Assembly: GCF_025628885.1 (NCBI RefSeq)
Contig: NZ_JAOTIF010000010.1
Coordinates: 62,001-126,000, forward strand
Direction of reading: 5' to 3'
DNA length: 64,000 nt
From: Paraflavisolibacter caeni
Lineage (GTDB): Bacteria > Bacteroidota > Bacteroidia > Chitinophagales > Chitinophagaceae
The translations under genes were made by a program, and so were the position numbers. A model generated the notes under the pieces. The model did not search any database. It saw nothing but the letters and a program-made list of their open reading frames with translations, and was not told the origin of the DNA. Of this stretch, positions 18,557 through 31,462 are shown one piece after another. Position 1 is the stretch's first letter; the number at the start of each line of letters is the position of its first letter.

Positions 18557-20500
18557 CTATTCCAATATCATGACAAAACCGCCGGAGGGCTTCAAGGTCA
18601 ATTGTTTAGTTTTTCCAGTAATATTTTTTTCTGTAGCAAATGTTAACGGTTCTGCACCATCTGTGATCAAGGTTGCTTTCTTTTTTCCAAAAGAGGAAAG
18701 ATCCAAGGAAATGTCTTTGGCTGTATTTTCTGCGTTGATGCCAGATATGTACCACTTTGATCCACTTTTTCTTGCCAGTATCACATATTTACCAGGGAAG
18801 CCATCTATGAATCGCACATCATCCCATTGTGTTGGCAGGTCACGTAAGAATTGCTTTACATCATTGGGTACATGAGCCATACCTTCCGGAGATTCTGCAA
18901 AATGCTGAATACCTGATACGAAAAGCACAGCAAGCGCCAATTCAAAACCACTGCTGGTTTTCCTTTGTACTTTGGTAGGAATTTTAAACAAATTCATTGG
19001 TGTGAAATCCATCGGGTCAAAAGCGTTGCGTGTAAATGGCAACATGGTACAATGGGTAGGTTGCATATCAGCATCCTGTTGTCCAAAGGTGACCATTTCA
19101 AACCCCCTGATCGCTTCTGTGGTCATCAGGTGCGGGTAAGTCCTGTTCCATCCTCTTGGCAAAGTAGCGCCATGAAAATTGACCATCAGATCGAATTGTG
19201 CGGCATCCTTTAAGATATCAATATAGTATTGTATCACGGACCGGCCATCACCGCCAAAGAAATCAATCTTCACCCCTTTGATGCCCATTTCTTTAAGTCT
19301 GCTGAATTCTTTTACCCTGCTCTCATGCGTCAGCAACAGACCTTTTGGAGTATATTTTACCGTATTCCAATTTCCAGCAGAGTTGTACCAAAGCAGTAGA
19401 CCTACATTTTTCGTTTTTGCATAGTCGGCCAATTCTTTTATTTTATCATAACCAATCTTCTTATCCCAATCGGCATCAACCAGGCAATATTGCCAGTTCA
19501 TTTCAGCGGCAAAATCAATATATTTCTTCTGCTCAGGATAAATAATAAAATCATCTTTTGAGTTGATCCAACTCCATGAAGCCTTTCCTGGTTTAATAAA
19601 TGATCGGTTCATTGCGGTTGCAGGAGCAGCGAGGTCAGTCCCCAATGTAGATTCAGCTATTGTTTTTAGGCTTCCAATCGTGATGATACGCCAGGGCGAA
19701 GCAAAGGGTAATGTTGAAGTGGGTAACAGACCATTTTCAGAAATGACTTCCCTTGAGTCAGGAAATGCCAGGCTATATTCACCATTTGGCGATTCGGAGC
19801 TGAGCCTGCTTGCACAATATTTGCCATCCATTGATGCCTCAGTGAGCAGCACCCAGGTGTTTTTATATTGAAATAAGGCGGGATACACCCAACCTGCTCC
19901 ATACGTTGATGGTGTACCTACGTTGATTGCTTGCTGGTAATGCTCCTCATAAGCAGGGTTGCTCTGCTCCCATCCTGATTTAGCCACTTGCGCTGGCTGC
20001 AACCAACCTTTGGCAGCCGTTGGAAAATGGAATGTGGTTGCTTCAGATGTTATTGTCTTTACATCTTTTGATGTGCTGGGAAAATAATACCGGAATGCCA
20101 CACCATCATTGGATACCTGGAATATAACATCAATAGCATCATTGCCAGCATTACGGAAGTGGAATATCTTTTTATTGGCCAGGTATTGATTCTTTGTTCT
20201 CTTCCCACTTACCAGCTGATAAGAGTCGGTGACTTTTTCGATTGCTGAAGAAGAAACCAGGCTCAGGCCAGTTGAAAAATCAGCATCCTGTCTCTTTACG
20301 CCCAGTTTTGATGGTTCCAAAACTGTCTCATTATTGTATGTAATCGTATAGAAGGCTTGTTGAGCAGGATCCAGAGACACATTAATCCTGATCTTTTTAT
20401 CCGGACTGCTGATGCTAGTTGAAGATAACTGGGTCCATGCAGCTTTACATGCCAGTATATGCAACACTAGTAAGGCAATCTTATTTGGCAAGATTTTCAT
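18557..20500 (-). CDS. GH97 retaining-type glycosidase (alpha-galactosidase-like), operon copy
   Basis: 647 residues from ATG 20500. The in-frame extension to 20611 is rejected because a signal peptide (ILPNKIALLVLHILACKAAW, cut near AAWTQ) starts at 20500. Three GH97 parts are present: N-terminal beta-super-sandwich, (beta/alpha)8 barrel and C-terminal beta-sheet. An Asp is found at 413 in KIDFFGGDGR, close to the nucleophile position (about 415) of the retaining alpha-galactosidase of B. thetaiotaomicron, and Glu462 in TTEAIRGFE is the candidate acid/base. That places it in the retaining branch, not with the inverting SusB glucosidases. The GGDGR after the nucleophile differs from the DRDDQ of the other GH97 here, so the substrate may be another alpha-linked sugar. 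Confidence 0.87.
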   Translation of the reverse strand: MKILPNKIALLVLHILACKAAWTQLSSTSISSPDKKIRINVSLDPAQQAFYTITYNNETVLEPSKLGVKRQDADFSTGLSLVSSSAIEKVTDSYQLVSGKRTKNQYLANKKIFHFRNAGNDAIDVIFQVSNDGVAFRYYFPSTSKDVKTITSEATTFHFPTAAKGWLQPAQVAKSGWEQSNPAYEEHYQQAINVGTPSTYGAGWVYPALFQYKNTWVLLTEASMDGKYCASRLSSESPNGEYSLAFPDSREVISENGLLPTSTLPFASPWRIITIGSLKTIAESTLGTDLAAPATAMNRSFIKPGKASWSWINSKDDFIIYPEQKKYIDFAAEMNWQYCLVDADWDKKIGYDKIKELADYAKTKNVGLLLWYNSAGNWNTVKYTPKGLLLTHESRVKEFSRLKEMGIKGVKIDFFGGDGRSVIQYYIDILKDAAQFDLMVNFHGATLPRGWNRTYPHLMTTEAIRGFEMVTFGQQDADMQPTHCTMLPFTRNAFDPMDFTPMNLFKIPTKVQRKTSSGFELALAVLFVSGIQHFAESPEGMAHVPNDVKQFLRDLPTQWDDVRFIDGFPGKYVILARKSGSKWYISGINAENTAKDISLDLSSFGKKKATLITDGAEPLTFATEKNITGKTKQLTLKPSGGFVMILE

Positions 20501-20525
20501 AAATCGGGGGGGTATTATTGAGCTG

Positions 20526-20553
20526 CAAACTTCAGTCTTTGTTTTGAAGTTTG
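20526..20553. repeat. 9-bp inverted repeat upstream of the GH97 gene
   Basis: CAAACTTCA and TGAAGTTTG are separated by 10 bp, in the gap between LacZ and GH97. It could be an RNA hairpin in the operon message or a protein site. There is no T-run, so it is not a terminator. Confidence 0.5.
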
Positions 20554-20564
20554 AACTGATTAAA

Positions 20565-20601
20565 TGCAAGAACCTATAAAGATGTCTTATAGGTTCTTGC
20601 A
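20565..20601 (-). terminator. 15-bp perfect hairpin between LacZ and GH97 (terminator or RNA stabiliser)
   Basis: TGCAAGAACCTATAA pairs perfectly with TTATAGGTTCTTGCA around a 7-nt loop just after the LacZ stop. On the minus strand it is followed only by TTTAAT, a weak U-tract. It may reduce, rather than end, transcription into GH97, DUF2264 and GH2, or protect the 3' end of the upstream message. Confidence 0.6.
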
Positions 20602-20610
20602 GAAAGTGCA

Positions 20611-24964
<4,354 letters not shown>

Positions 24965-24976
24965 ATTATAGTCAAT

Positions 24977-26296
24977 TTAAAAATCAGGTTGCCATTCCAG
25001 TACTTCCACCATTTGAGGTGCTGTATTTGAGATGCCTTCGGCATCCACCTGAACTACGTTTTGTATAAAGAGGTGTAATCTTCCTTTATTCTTCCACAAC
25101 TCCGTATCATAGGACGGCTCCCATGACCCTAAAGTATGTTCACTCAGGTCTTTGATGATCCATTTCTGTTTTTGAAGATTTTTATTAATGGCTATAGAAG
25201 CTTTGTTCCCTCTTTCTTCATCACGGAAGATAATAGCTGCCGCAAGTTTGCTTCCTCTTTCCTTTGCAATGATCTGAGGTCTGGCAATTGGGATACTTTT
25301 GCTACCTGCACCGCTCAAACTAAAAGGTGTGGAGCGAAATAGAAGATTTTGCGTATGCCAATTTGCACCGGCATTGTAAACCAGGTGATATTGAGGAAAA
25401 GAAGTATTCTGTTCTCTCCAATAAGTTGCTATATAGGGGTTTCCTGCTGCATCGGCAAACATGGATGTCTGGTTGATCAACTCACTTTTTTGAGGTATAG
25501 CACAGGTAATTTCTGCTGTTGCCGCTGTAATTGGCAGTATGTACTTTTCTCCTGTTGATTTTTCCCATGTTTTGCCGCCATCTTTAGAACGGGCATAACA
25601 GAGGTCATGGTTGGAAGCGACATCAGGCGATTCCCGCCATACCCATGAGATATGAATCGTACCCTTTGTGTCTGTGCAAGCCTGCCAGTAAGCATTTCGT
25701 TGTCCTTCACCATCAATCAGGTTGCTATGTAATTGGGTCCATGTCTTTGTCGCGGTATTGTAATGATTGATCACGAGATTACCTTGACCAGAGCCACCAT
25801 CCCGGTAAAAAAACAGTAGATTACCATTTTGCAATTTGTAAAATTCAGGATAGGACACCTTTCCTTCAACCTTGCCAGTCATCGGTAGTTTCTCTGTCAA
25901 TTGCAATGAACCAGGATAAAGGCCCCTTGCATAACGTAAAGGATTGTTATGATGATCCCAGGAAAGATGAAGATATCCTTCTCCATCTACCATCATGCTT
26001 ATAGTATTGTGCGCATCAGCCGTATTACCCTGATAAGGTGTTTTCTTCAACTCCCACTTTTGTGTACCAAGTTTTCTTTTACCCAACACAACATATCGGT
26101 CTTTATCGTAAAATGAGATGAATTGTGTATCACCAAATGTTACTAATGAGTTTTTTCGAAAAATAACTGTATTAACAGAGTTAGCAGCCCAGCCAGTGTC
26201 AACAGGTACAAAGCTAACCTTAGCTTTTTTCAACTTTTGAGCATTAACCGTTATCACACAAAACATCAAAACGGTTAAAAGAGTTCCTTTATTCAT
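24977..26296 (-). CDS. BNR-4 type beta-propeller protein, candidate lyase or alpha-L-rhamnosidase
   Basis: 439 residues with a signal peptide ending at VNAQ. The body is a seven-bladed propeller of the BNR-4 family. Signatures are HNTISMMVDGEGYLHLSWDHH with the following LRYARG, YWQACTDTKGTIHISWVWRE, and a bacterial-neuraminidase-like RSKDGGKTWE. The same fold and an HN...D..G.LH..W signature occur in polysaccharide lyases (PL24/25 ulvan lyases, the rhamnose-alpha-1,4-glucuronate lyase family) and in the GH145 alpha-L-rhamnosidase family. It stands between susD and GH105 in the susC operon. The best inference is cleavage next to a rhamnose-glucuronate cap, but a non-enzymatic binding role cannot be excluded. 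Confidence 0.75.
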   Translation of the reverse strand: MNKGTLLTVLMFCVITVNAQKLKKAKVSFVPVDTGWAANSVNTVIFRKNSLVTFGDTQFISFYDKDRYVVLGKRKLGTQKWELKKTPYQGNTADAHNTISMMVDGEGYLHLSWDHHNNPLRYARGLYPGSLQLTEKLPMTGKVEGKVSYPEFYKLQNGNLLFFYRDGGSGQGNLVINHYNTATKTWTQLHSNLIDGEGQRNAYWQACTDTKGTIHISWVWRESPDVASNHDLCYARSKDGGKTWEKSTGEKYILPITAATAEITCAIPQKSELINQTSMFADAAGNPYIATYWREQNTSFPQYHLVYNAGANWHTQNLLFRSTPFSLSGAGSKSIPIARPQIIAKERGSKLAAAIIFRDEERGNKASIAINKNLQKQKWIIKDLSEHTLGSWEPSYDTELWKNKGRLHLFIQNVVQVDAEGISNTAPQMVEVLEWQPDF

Positions 26297-26400
26297 TTTA
26301 CTTCAATTCTTATCCTACTAACATACAACTTTTTAAAAGGCAACAGCTGATTACAGCTATTGCCTTTTTCTGTTCTGTTATCAGACTTGATCTATCATGA

Positions 26401-28023
26401 TCAATATCCGGGATTTTGTTCCAATACAGCGTCTTTGTTCAGGTTAATTTCAGAAAGAGGAATTGGCAACAGCAGATGCTTGTCCTCTAAACCTGACATT
26501 TGGTTAATTGGACTTGTTGCATTGAGACGTTTTGCTCTTGTTACCAGGGTTTTTGTACGCATCAGCGTCATGCGCCTGTTTTCCTCACCTACAAGCTCTC
26601 TGGCCCTTTCATCAAGAATAAAGTCCAAATTAACCTGTGAAGCGGTAATCGGAGAAGCATTTGACCTTGACCTGAGTGTATTCAGCGTTACTGCCGCTTC
26701 AGCTGTTTTACCTTGCATAAATTGAGCTTCTGCCAACAACAAATACGTTTCACCTAAACGCATGATGATAATATCCTTGATCATGTCATAACCAAATTCA
26801 TCTTTGGGATCAAACTGGTACCATTTCGTAGTATGTGGATTAATCCTGAATATGGTGTCATATCCTGAATATGGCACCTTCTTTCCTAACAGATCTGGTT
26901 TAGCGGGATCATTGTACCAATACTGCCTTCTAAAATTGTAATGTGAATTCCGGATGTCGTTTTGCTCGTACAAACCGTAACTTACCCAGTCGCTCAATCG
27001 CAAACGGGCAACGGCCCTGCCACCGGTACTATCGGAAAGTTTCATGCCTGAAATCTGGTAGTAAGCCGCGCCCCATACCCTGCGTTGTTGAGGATTACCC
27101 GTGTATCCATCTGGCACACTTGCTTTAGGCTCCAATTCAAATGTCCAGATCACTTCCTTATTACCCTGGCTTCTCCTTTGGTTTCCATAAATGAACATAT
27201 CAGCAAAAGGGTCACCAGCTTGATTGGCCTTTGAACCAAAGCGGGCATTCACAAGACCGAATTTGCCACTATTGATAATTGCTTGTGCTTGTTGTTCTGC
27301 CTGTACGGGCTTATTCATTCTGAGAGAGGCTTCAGCCAATAATTGCATGGCCATGTATTTATTGGCCCGGCCTGCAGGCTTGCCCATACTATTGGTTTTA
27401 GTAGACACATTACCAACATCTGGCAGGTTTGCTGTAGCATAAAGGAGATCTGACTCGATCAATTTATTAACTTCATCCAATGGGGCACGTACAAAATCCG
27501 TTTTGGGTGATGAAATGGGTTCTGTTACCAGTGGCACCTTACCATACAGGGTCGCTAATGTATTATAAGCATACGCTCTAAAGAATTTAGCTTCACCACT
27601 TGCAGCTTTTTTGCCGGCCTCAGACATCGCTGTTAAAGAAGGATCTTCCGCATTTTTAATGATGATGTTTGCATTATTGATCATCTTATAACACCATGTC
27701 CACATCCAGGAAGCACCTGCATCTGACGAATTGAGTAAGGAGTAATTATAATAAGGAACTTCAATACCCTCTTGCTGTGCAGCATTGGCGATATCTGTTC
27801 CTACCTGCCACACACTCGACCATCCCTGGCGGTCACTCCTTGTATAGAAATTGCTATAATGATTATACAATCCAATCAGAGAGGCTTCTAATCCTAAGGA
27901 ATCTTTAAGTGTTTGTGGGGCATAGGATGAATACACGGTTTCATCCAGAAAGCTTTTTTTACATGCCGGCAATATAAATAAGAGTAATAAAGCCGGTAAA
28001 AATTTATTTGATATTTTTTTCAT
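26401..28023 (-). CDS. susD: SusD/RagB family surface glycan-binding lipoprotein
   Basis: 540 residues with a lipobox at LPACKKS, as in outer-membrane surface lipoproteins. The typical SusD start (SFLDE), the TPR-like helical core (KAASGEAKFFRAYAYNTLATLYG) and a C-terminal LGETYLLLAEAQ region are present, so the gene is full length. It lids the SusC channel and selects glycan ligands. It follows susC by 20 bp, and no SusE/F-like second surface binding protein follows; the next gene is an enzyme. The trailing sequence ENRRMTLMR is the usual conserved end of the family. The bound glycan cannot be read from sequence. Confidence 0.95.
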   Translation of the reverse strand: MKKISNKFLPALLLLFILPACKKSFLDETVYSSYAPQTLKDSLGLEASLIGLYNHYSNFYTRSDRQGWSSVWQVGTDIANAAQQEGIEVPYYNYSLLNSSDAGASWMWTWCYKMINNANIIIKNAEDPSLTAMSEAGKKAASGEAKFFRAYAYNTLATLYGKVPLVTEPISSPKTDFVRAPLDEVNKLIESDLLYATANLPDVGNVSTKTNSMGKPAGRANKYMAMQLLAEASLRMNKPVQAEQQAQAIINSGKFGLVNARFGSKANQAGDPFADMFIYGNQRRSQGNKEVIWTFELEPKASVPDGYTGNPQQRRVWGAAYYQISGMKLSDSTGGRAVARLRLSDWVSYGLYEQNDIRNSHYNFRRQYWYNDPAKPDLLGKKVPYSGYDTIFRINPHTTKWYQFDPKDEFGYDMIKDIIIMRLGETYLLLAEAQFMQGKTAEAAVTLNTLRSRSNASPITASQVNLDFILDERARELVGEENRRMTLMRTKTLVTRAKRLNATSPINQMSGLEDKHLLLPIPLSEINLNKDAVLEQNPGY

Positions 28024-28043
28024 TTCAATTCAGAGTTTAACAA

Positions 28044-31000
28044 TTAACGAAGTGTGATATTGGCGCCAAATACAATCGAACGAACCGGAGGATAGTTATT
28101 CACCCAGTCACCAGAACCTCTGAATGTAAAGTCTTGTTCAGGATCCCAACCTTGCCAGTCTGTAAATGTGTACAGGTTTCTGCCACTTGCATACAGCGTT
28201 AAGCTACCCAGTTTGATCTTATCCAGGATCGACTGCGGCATGGTGTAGCTCAGAGTTACATCTTTGATACGCGTATAAGAAGCATCTTTAGGATAAGCAT
28301 ACCCCCTGGCGCCAGCACGAGCTTGATCACTTAGAGATGGACGGTCATTGATAGGATTTTCCTCTGTCCAATAGTTAATTTCAGACGGTATATTAATCCG
28401 CCAGCCTTCATCTGCAAAGGTCAGGTTCACATTATTTCTTAATGCGCCTTGTGAGGTTTGGATAAAGATATTCAGGTGAAAATTCTTATAATGAAAGGTA
28501 TTGGTCAAGCCACCAGTCCATTTCGGAAGCCGTGAGCCCAAAACACTTTTATCCTTATCATCAATTAATTTATCACCATTGATGTCTTTGAATTTCAGGT
28601 GACCTGGTTTCGCGGTTTTATCAACAGCAGAAGGATCCTCTCCTTTTTGCCATACACCTTCCATAGTATAGTCGTAGATCACTCTCACTGGTTGTCCAAT
28701 AAACCAACCATTGCTGATGTCATCTACCTCCTTACCGGTAACGGGGTCTATATTACCATACAAGCTGGCGATCTCATTTCTATAGGAAGCAAAATTCAGA
28801 TTTGATTCCCATCTGAATTTATTACCAGGAATATTTACAGTATTTAATGTTACTTCTATGCCTTTATTCTTGGTTTTACCAAGATTATCCAGAATATTGC
28901 TATATCCGGTAATATTCGGGATATTACGTTTTAACAATAAATCCTCAGTATTCGTTCTGAAGGCATCGATTGTACCACTGATCCTGTTGTTATATATAGA
29001 AAAGTCAACACCAATATTCAACCCTTTGGTAGATTCCCAGTGCAAATCGGCATTTCCTAAATTACTTGCCAGTACACCAATGGTCGTTACACCATTAAAT
29101 GGAATTCTGTTCGTTCCTGCTGTTGTTTGGGTACCATTGATAGAAATCGCTTCGTTACCTGTTTTACCATAGGAAGCTCTCAATTTCAAACTATTGATCT
29201 TCTCAAAACCCGACATAAACTTCTCGTTATGTAGATTCCAGCCAAGGGCTACTGATGGGAAAACGCCATACTTTGTAGTGTTTGCGCCAAATACGGAAGC
29301 GCCATCTCTTCTTGCAGTCACAGTAAACAGGTAACGGCTGTCGTATGAGTAATTGATACGCCCCATTTGAGATAATTTGTTACTCCCATCCTGGTAAGAA
29401 CCTGCAGTTTGTGTTGCACCCGCACTCAGGTTATAAAACGATGAATAATCATTAATAAATCCACTGGCAGATGAATTATTCTTGTAATAGACCTTTTCTT
29501 GGGCACTGTATAAACCTGTAAAATCTACATGATGTTCGTTCCAGTCCTTTGTATAACTCAGGATATTTTCGATGATCCAGTTTTTAGCTTCAGTGTTTTG
29601 TGTAGTTGCGGAGCCTAACTGGTTATTAACACTTCTGCCCTCATAAGTGCCATTGCGGCTGGTAAGTAAAGAGTATGAAGCATTCATCCTGTACTTCAAT
29701 CCTTTGATAAATCCTGGTTTGATTTCAGCATAACCTGTACCAGTCAGGTTATTACTACGCTCAAGGCGATCAGTTGTCAAACCAAGTAAAGGATTGAGGT
29801 ATAACAATTCAGGATACATCGGGTAAAGAGTATATTGTCCATTTGCATCATATAGTGATCCATATGGGCTCATTGTATGGGCCAGGTAGAAATTGGCGCG
29901 ACCACCGTCAGAATTGTTGTTATTGTAGAAAAAGGAAGTTCCGGCCGAAAGCCAGTCAGTGATATTTACATCAAGGTTAGAGCGAAGATTAATCCTTTTA
30001 TATTGGTAACCTTTTACAGCACCTTTTTGGTTCAGGTACTCTCCTGAAATATAATATTTTGCATCTTTTGTACCACCTGAAATACTCAGGTTATGATCTG
30101 TAAGTACGCCTTGCTGTGTTACAGCATCTACCCAATCGGTAGTTTTACCAGCGTAATAATTATTCCTTTCATAAAGATTGTTCAGAATACTTGTATCACT
30201 CAGACCATTCTGTTTTTTATAATCAGCCCATTTTTTTACATAACGCTCCGGACTGCTTGGGTTCAGCGTTTCAATAATGTTTTCAATGCCTGAATATACA
30301 TTGTACCGGATAATCGGTTTGCCTGTAGTACCACGTTTCGTAGTAATAAGTATAACACCATTGGAACCTCTTACCCCGTAAATAGCAACAGCAGAAGCAT
30401 CTTTCAAAATTTCCATAGATGCGATATCATTGGCATTGATATCGTTGGTACTAGCATCATCGGGCAAAGGAACACCATCCAAAACAATAAGAGGTGAATT
30501 GTTGGCTGTAATGGAGTTCATCCCCCTAACTTGTAAACTTGCCGTTCTTCCTGGAACAGGGGAATTCACAGAAACGTTAACCCCGGCTACTGCACCTTGT
30601 ATCGCCTGCATGACATTGGTAACAGGTAATTGTGAGAAACGGTTTTTGGGCACAGAAGCAACAGAACCAGTTACATCAGAACGCTTTTGTGTACCATAAC
30701 CCACAACAACCACTTCCAGCATACTCTGGGCAACAGTAGGTTGTAATTGAACATTCACTTTCCCGGAACTGGTAACTTTTGCCTCTTGTGATACATAATT
30801 GATATGCGTAATCACAATTGTAGCACCAGGAGTTGCATTAATGCTGAAATTTCCGGAAGAATCCGTAACTGCAGCCGCATTAGTTTCCTTTACCTGCACA
30901 GTGGCACCACTAACTCCACTTTCACCGGCAATAACTCTACCTGTAACTCTCTGCTGAGCAAAAAGTGATGCAGAAACCAGGGAAAAGATCATTAACATAA

Positions 31001-31082
31001 GAATCTTGAGTTTCTCCAGAATCGGCCAGGAATGTCCGGGTTTGTACGAAGAATACTCCATTTGGAGCAATCGAATTTTCAT
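28044..31082 (-). CDS. susC: SusC/RagA TonB-dependent oligosaccharide transporter
   Basis: 1012 residues. After an N-terminal signal region ending at FAQQ, a carboxypeptidase-regulatory-like domain (about 48-125) leads to the plug beginning VVVVGYGTQKRSDVTGSV, then the 22-strand barrel, ending in an aromatic/Arg strand (NITLR). It imports oligosaccharides across the outer membrane using TonB energy. First gene of an eight-gene operon (15.4-31.1 kb) and the only intact SusC in the window. Its upstream region carries the paired G5/C5 repeat described separately. Start 31082 gives a signal peptide with an unusually long N-region (MKIRLLQMEYSSYKPGH); a start at the internal Met about residue 29 (LKILMLMIF) is also possible. 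Confidence 0.95.
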   Translation of the reverse strand: MKIRLLQMEYSSYKPGHSWPILEKLKILMLMIFSLVSASLFAQQRVTGRVIAGESGVSGATVQVKETNAAAVTDSSGNFSINATPGATIVITHINYVSQEAKVTSSGKVNVQLQPTVAQSMLEVVVVGYGTQKRSDVTGSVASVPKNRFSQLPVTNVMQAIQGAVAGVNVSVNSPVPGRTASLQVRGMNSITANNSPLIVLDGVPLPDDASTNDINANDIASMEILKDASAVAIYGVRGSNGVILITTKRGTTGKPIIRYNVYSGIENIIETLNPSSPERYVKKWADYKKQNGLSDTSILNNLYERNNYYAGKTTDWVDAVTQQGVLTDHNLSISGGTKDAKYYISGEYLNQKGAVKGYQYKRINLRSNLDVNITDWLSAGTSFFYNNNNSDGGRANFYLAHTMSPYGSLYDANGQYTLYPMYPELLYLNPLLGLTTDRLERSNNLTGTGYAEIKPGFIKGLKYRMNASYSLLTSRNGTYEGRSVNNQLGSATTQNTEAKNWIIENILSYTKDWNEHHVDFTGLYSAQEKVYYKNNSSASGFINDYSSFYNLSAGATQTAGSYQDGSNKLSQMGRINYSYDSRYLFTVTARRDGASVFGANTTKYGVFPSVALGWNLHNEKFMSGFEKINSLKLRASYGKTGNEAISINGTQTTAGTNRIPFNGVTTIGVLASNLGNADLHWESTKGLNIGVDFSIYNNRISGTIDAFRTNTEDLLLKRNIPNITGYSNILDNLGKTKNKGIEVTLNTVNIPGNKFRWESNLNFASYRNEIASLYGNIDPVTGKEVDDISNGWFIGQPVRVIYDYTMEGVWQKGEDPSAVDKTAKPGHLKFKDINGDKLIDDKDKSVLGSRLPKWTGGLTNTFHYKNFHLNIFIQTSQGALRNNVNLTFADEGWRINIPSEINYWTEENPINDRPSLSDQARAGARGYAYPKDASYTRIKDVTLSYTMPQSILDKIKLGSLTLYASGRNLYTFTDWQGWDPEQDFTFRGSGDWVNNYPPVRSIVFGANITLR

Positions 31083-31289
31083 GACAGTTAATATTTAATG
31101 ATAAAAAAAGAGACGGTTTTAAAAGTGTAAAAAGCACACTTATTGACTGAAGTAAATAAAAAAACAGGAATGCGGATTTTATAAGGGAGCCTGTTTCTTA
31201 TTAGGGATGAAAGAATGATAAAATAAAGCATAGAGCAATCGTTCGATTGATAATTCTGAAATCCAGAAATCTTGATTTTCTTAACAACC

Positions 31290-31385
31290 GAACGAAAATA
31301 GAAGCAATAATCCAGTCGTTTAAGGGGGGTATTCTCATAAAAAGGGGGACGATTTCATAAAAATTTTAGAAATCACCCCCCTTTT
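31290..31385 (-). promoter_or_regulatory. Candidate HTCS operator and promoter of susC
   Basis: Read on the minus strand: C5 at 31348-31344 and C6 at 31329-31324, starting exactly 20 bp apart, then 23 bp later the -7-like box TATTTTCG (around 31295-31302). A third run (C6, 31376-31381 on the plus strand) is the inverted partner of the first: AAAAAGGGGG-AC-GATTTC pairs with GAAATC-AC-CCCCCTTTTT around a 12-bp AT loop. The same 20-bp spacing and -7 distance recur before the GH43 gene at 39 kb. Such direct repeats just before the promoter are typical of activator sites of AraC-type regulators such as the HTCS at 33.7-37.9 kb. The rest of the susC-galT gap (31083-31290) is AT-rich leader with no gene. 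Confidence 0.55.
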
Positions 31386-31390
31386 TACTT

Positions 31391-31423
31391 AAAAAGAAAT
31401 GGTGTTCTTTTCTTGAACACCAT
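31391..31423 (-). terminator. Terminator after galT
   Basis: ATGGTGTTC pairs with GAACACCAT around a 7-nt loop, followed on the minus strand by TTTCTTTTT, about 40 bp after the galT stop. It separates the GH43-HTCS-GH43-galT unit from the susC operon. Confidence 0.88.
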
Positions 31424-31462
31424 GTATCTAATTATTCCATCATTCTATTTGTTTTGCCAGTT

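Noticed and set aside
20506-20512. G7 run followed by TATT just before the GH97 start, resembling one half of the operator
   Set aside because: Only one run, no partner 20 bp away and it lies 6 bp from the start codon, too close to act as a promoter site.
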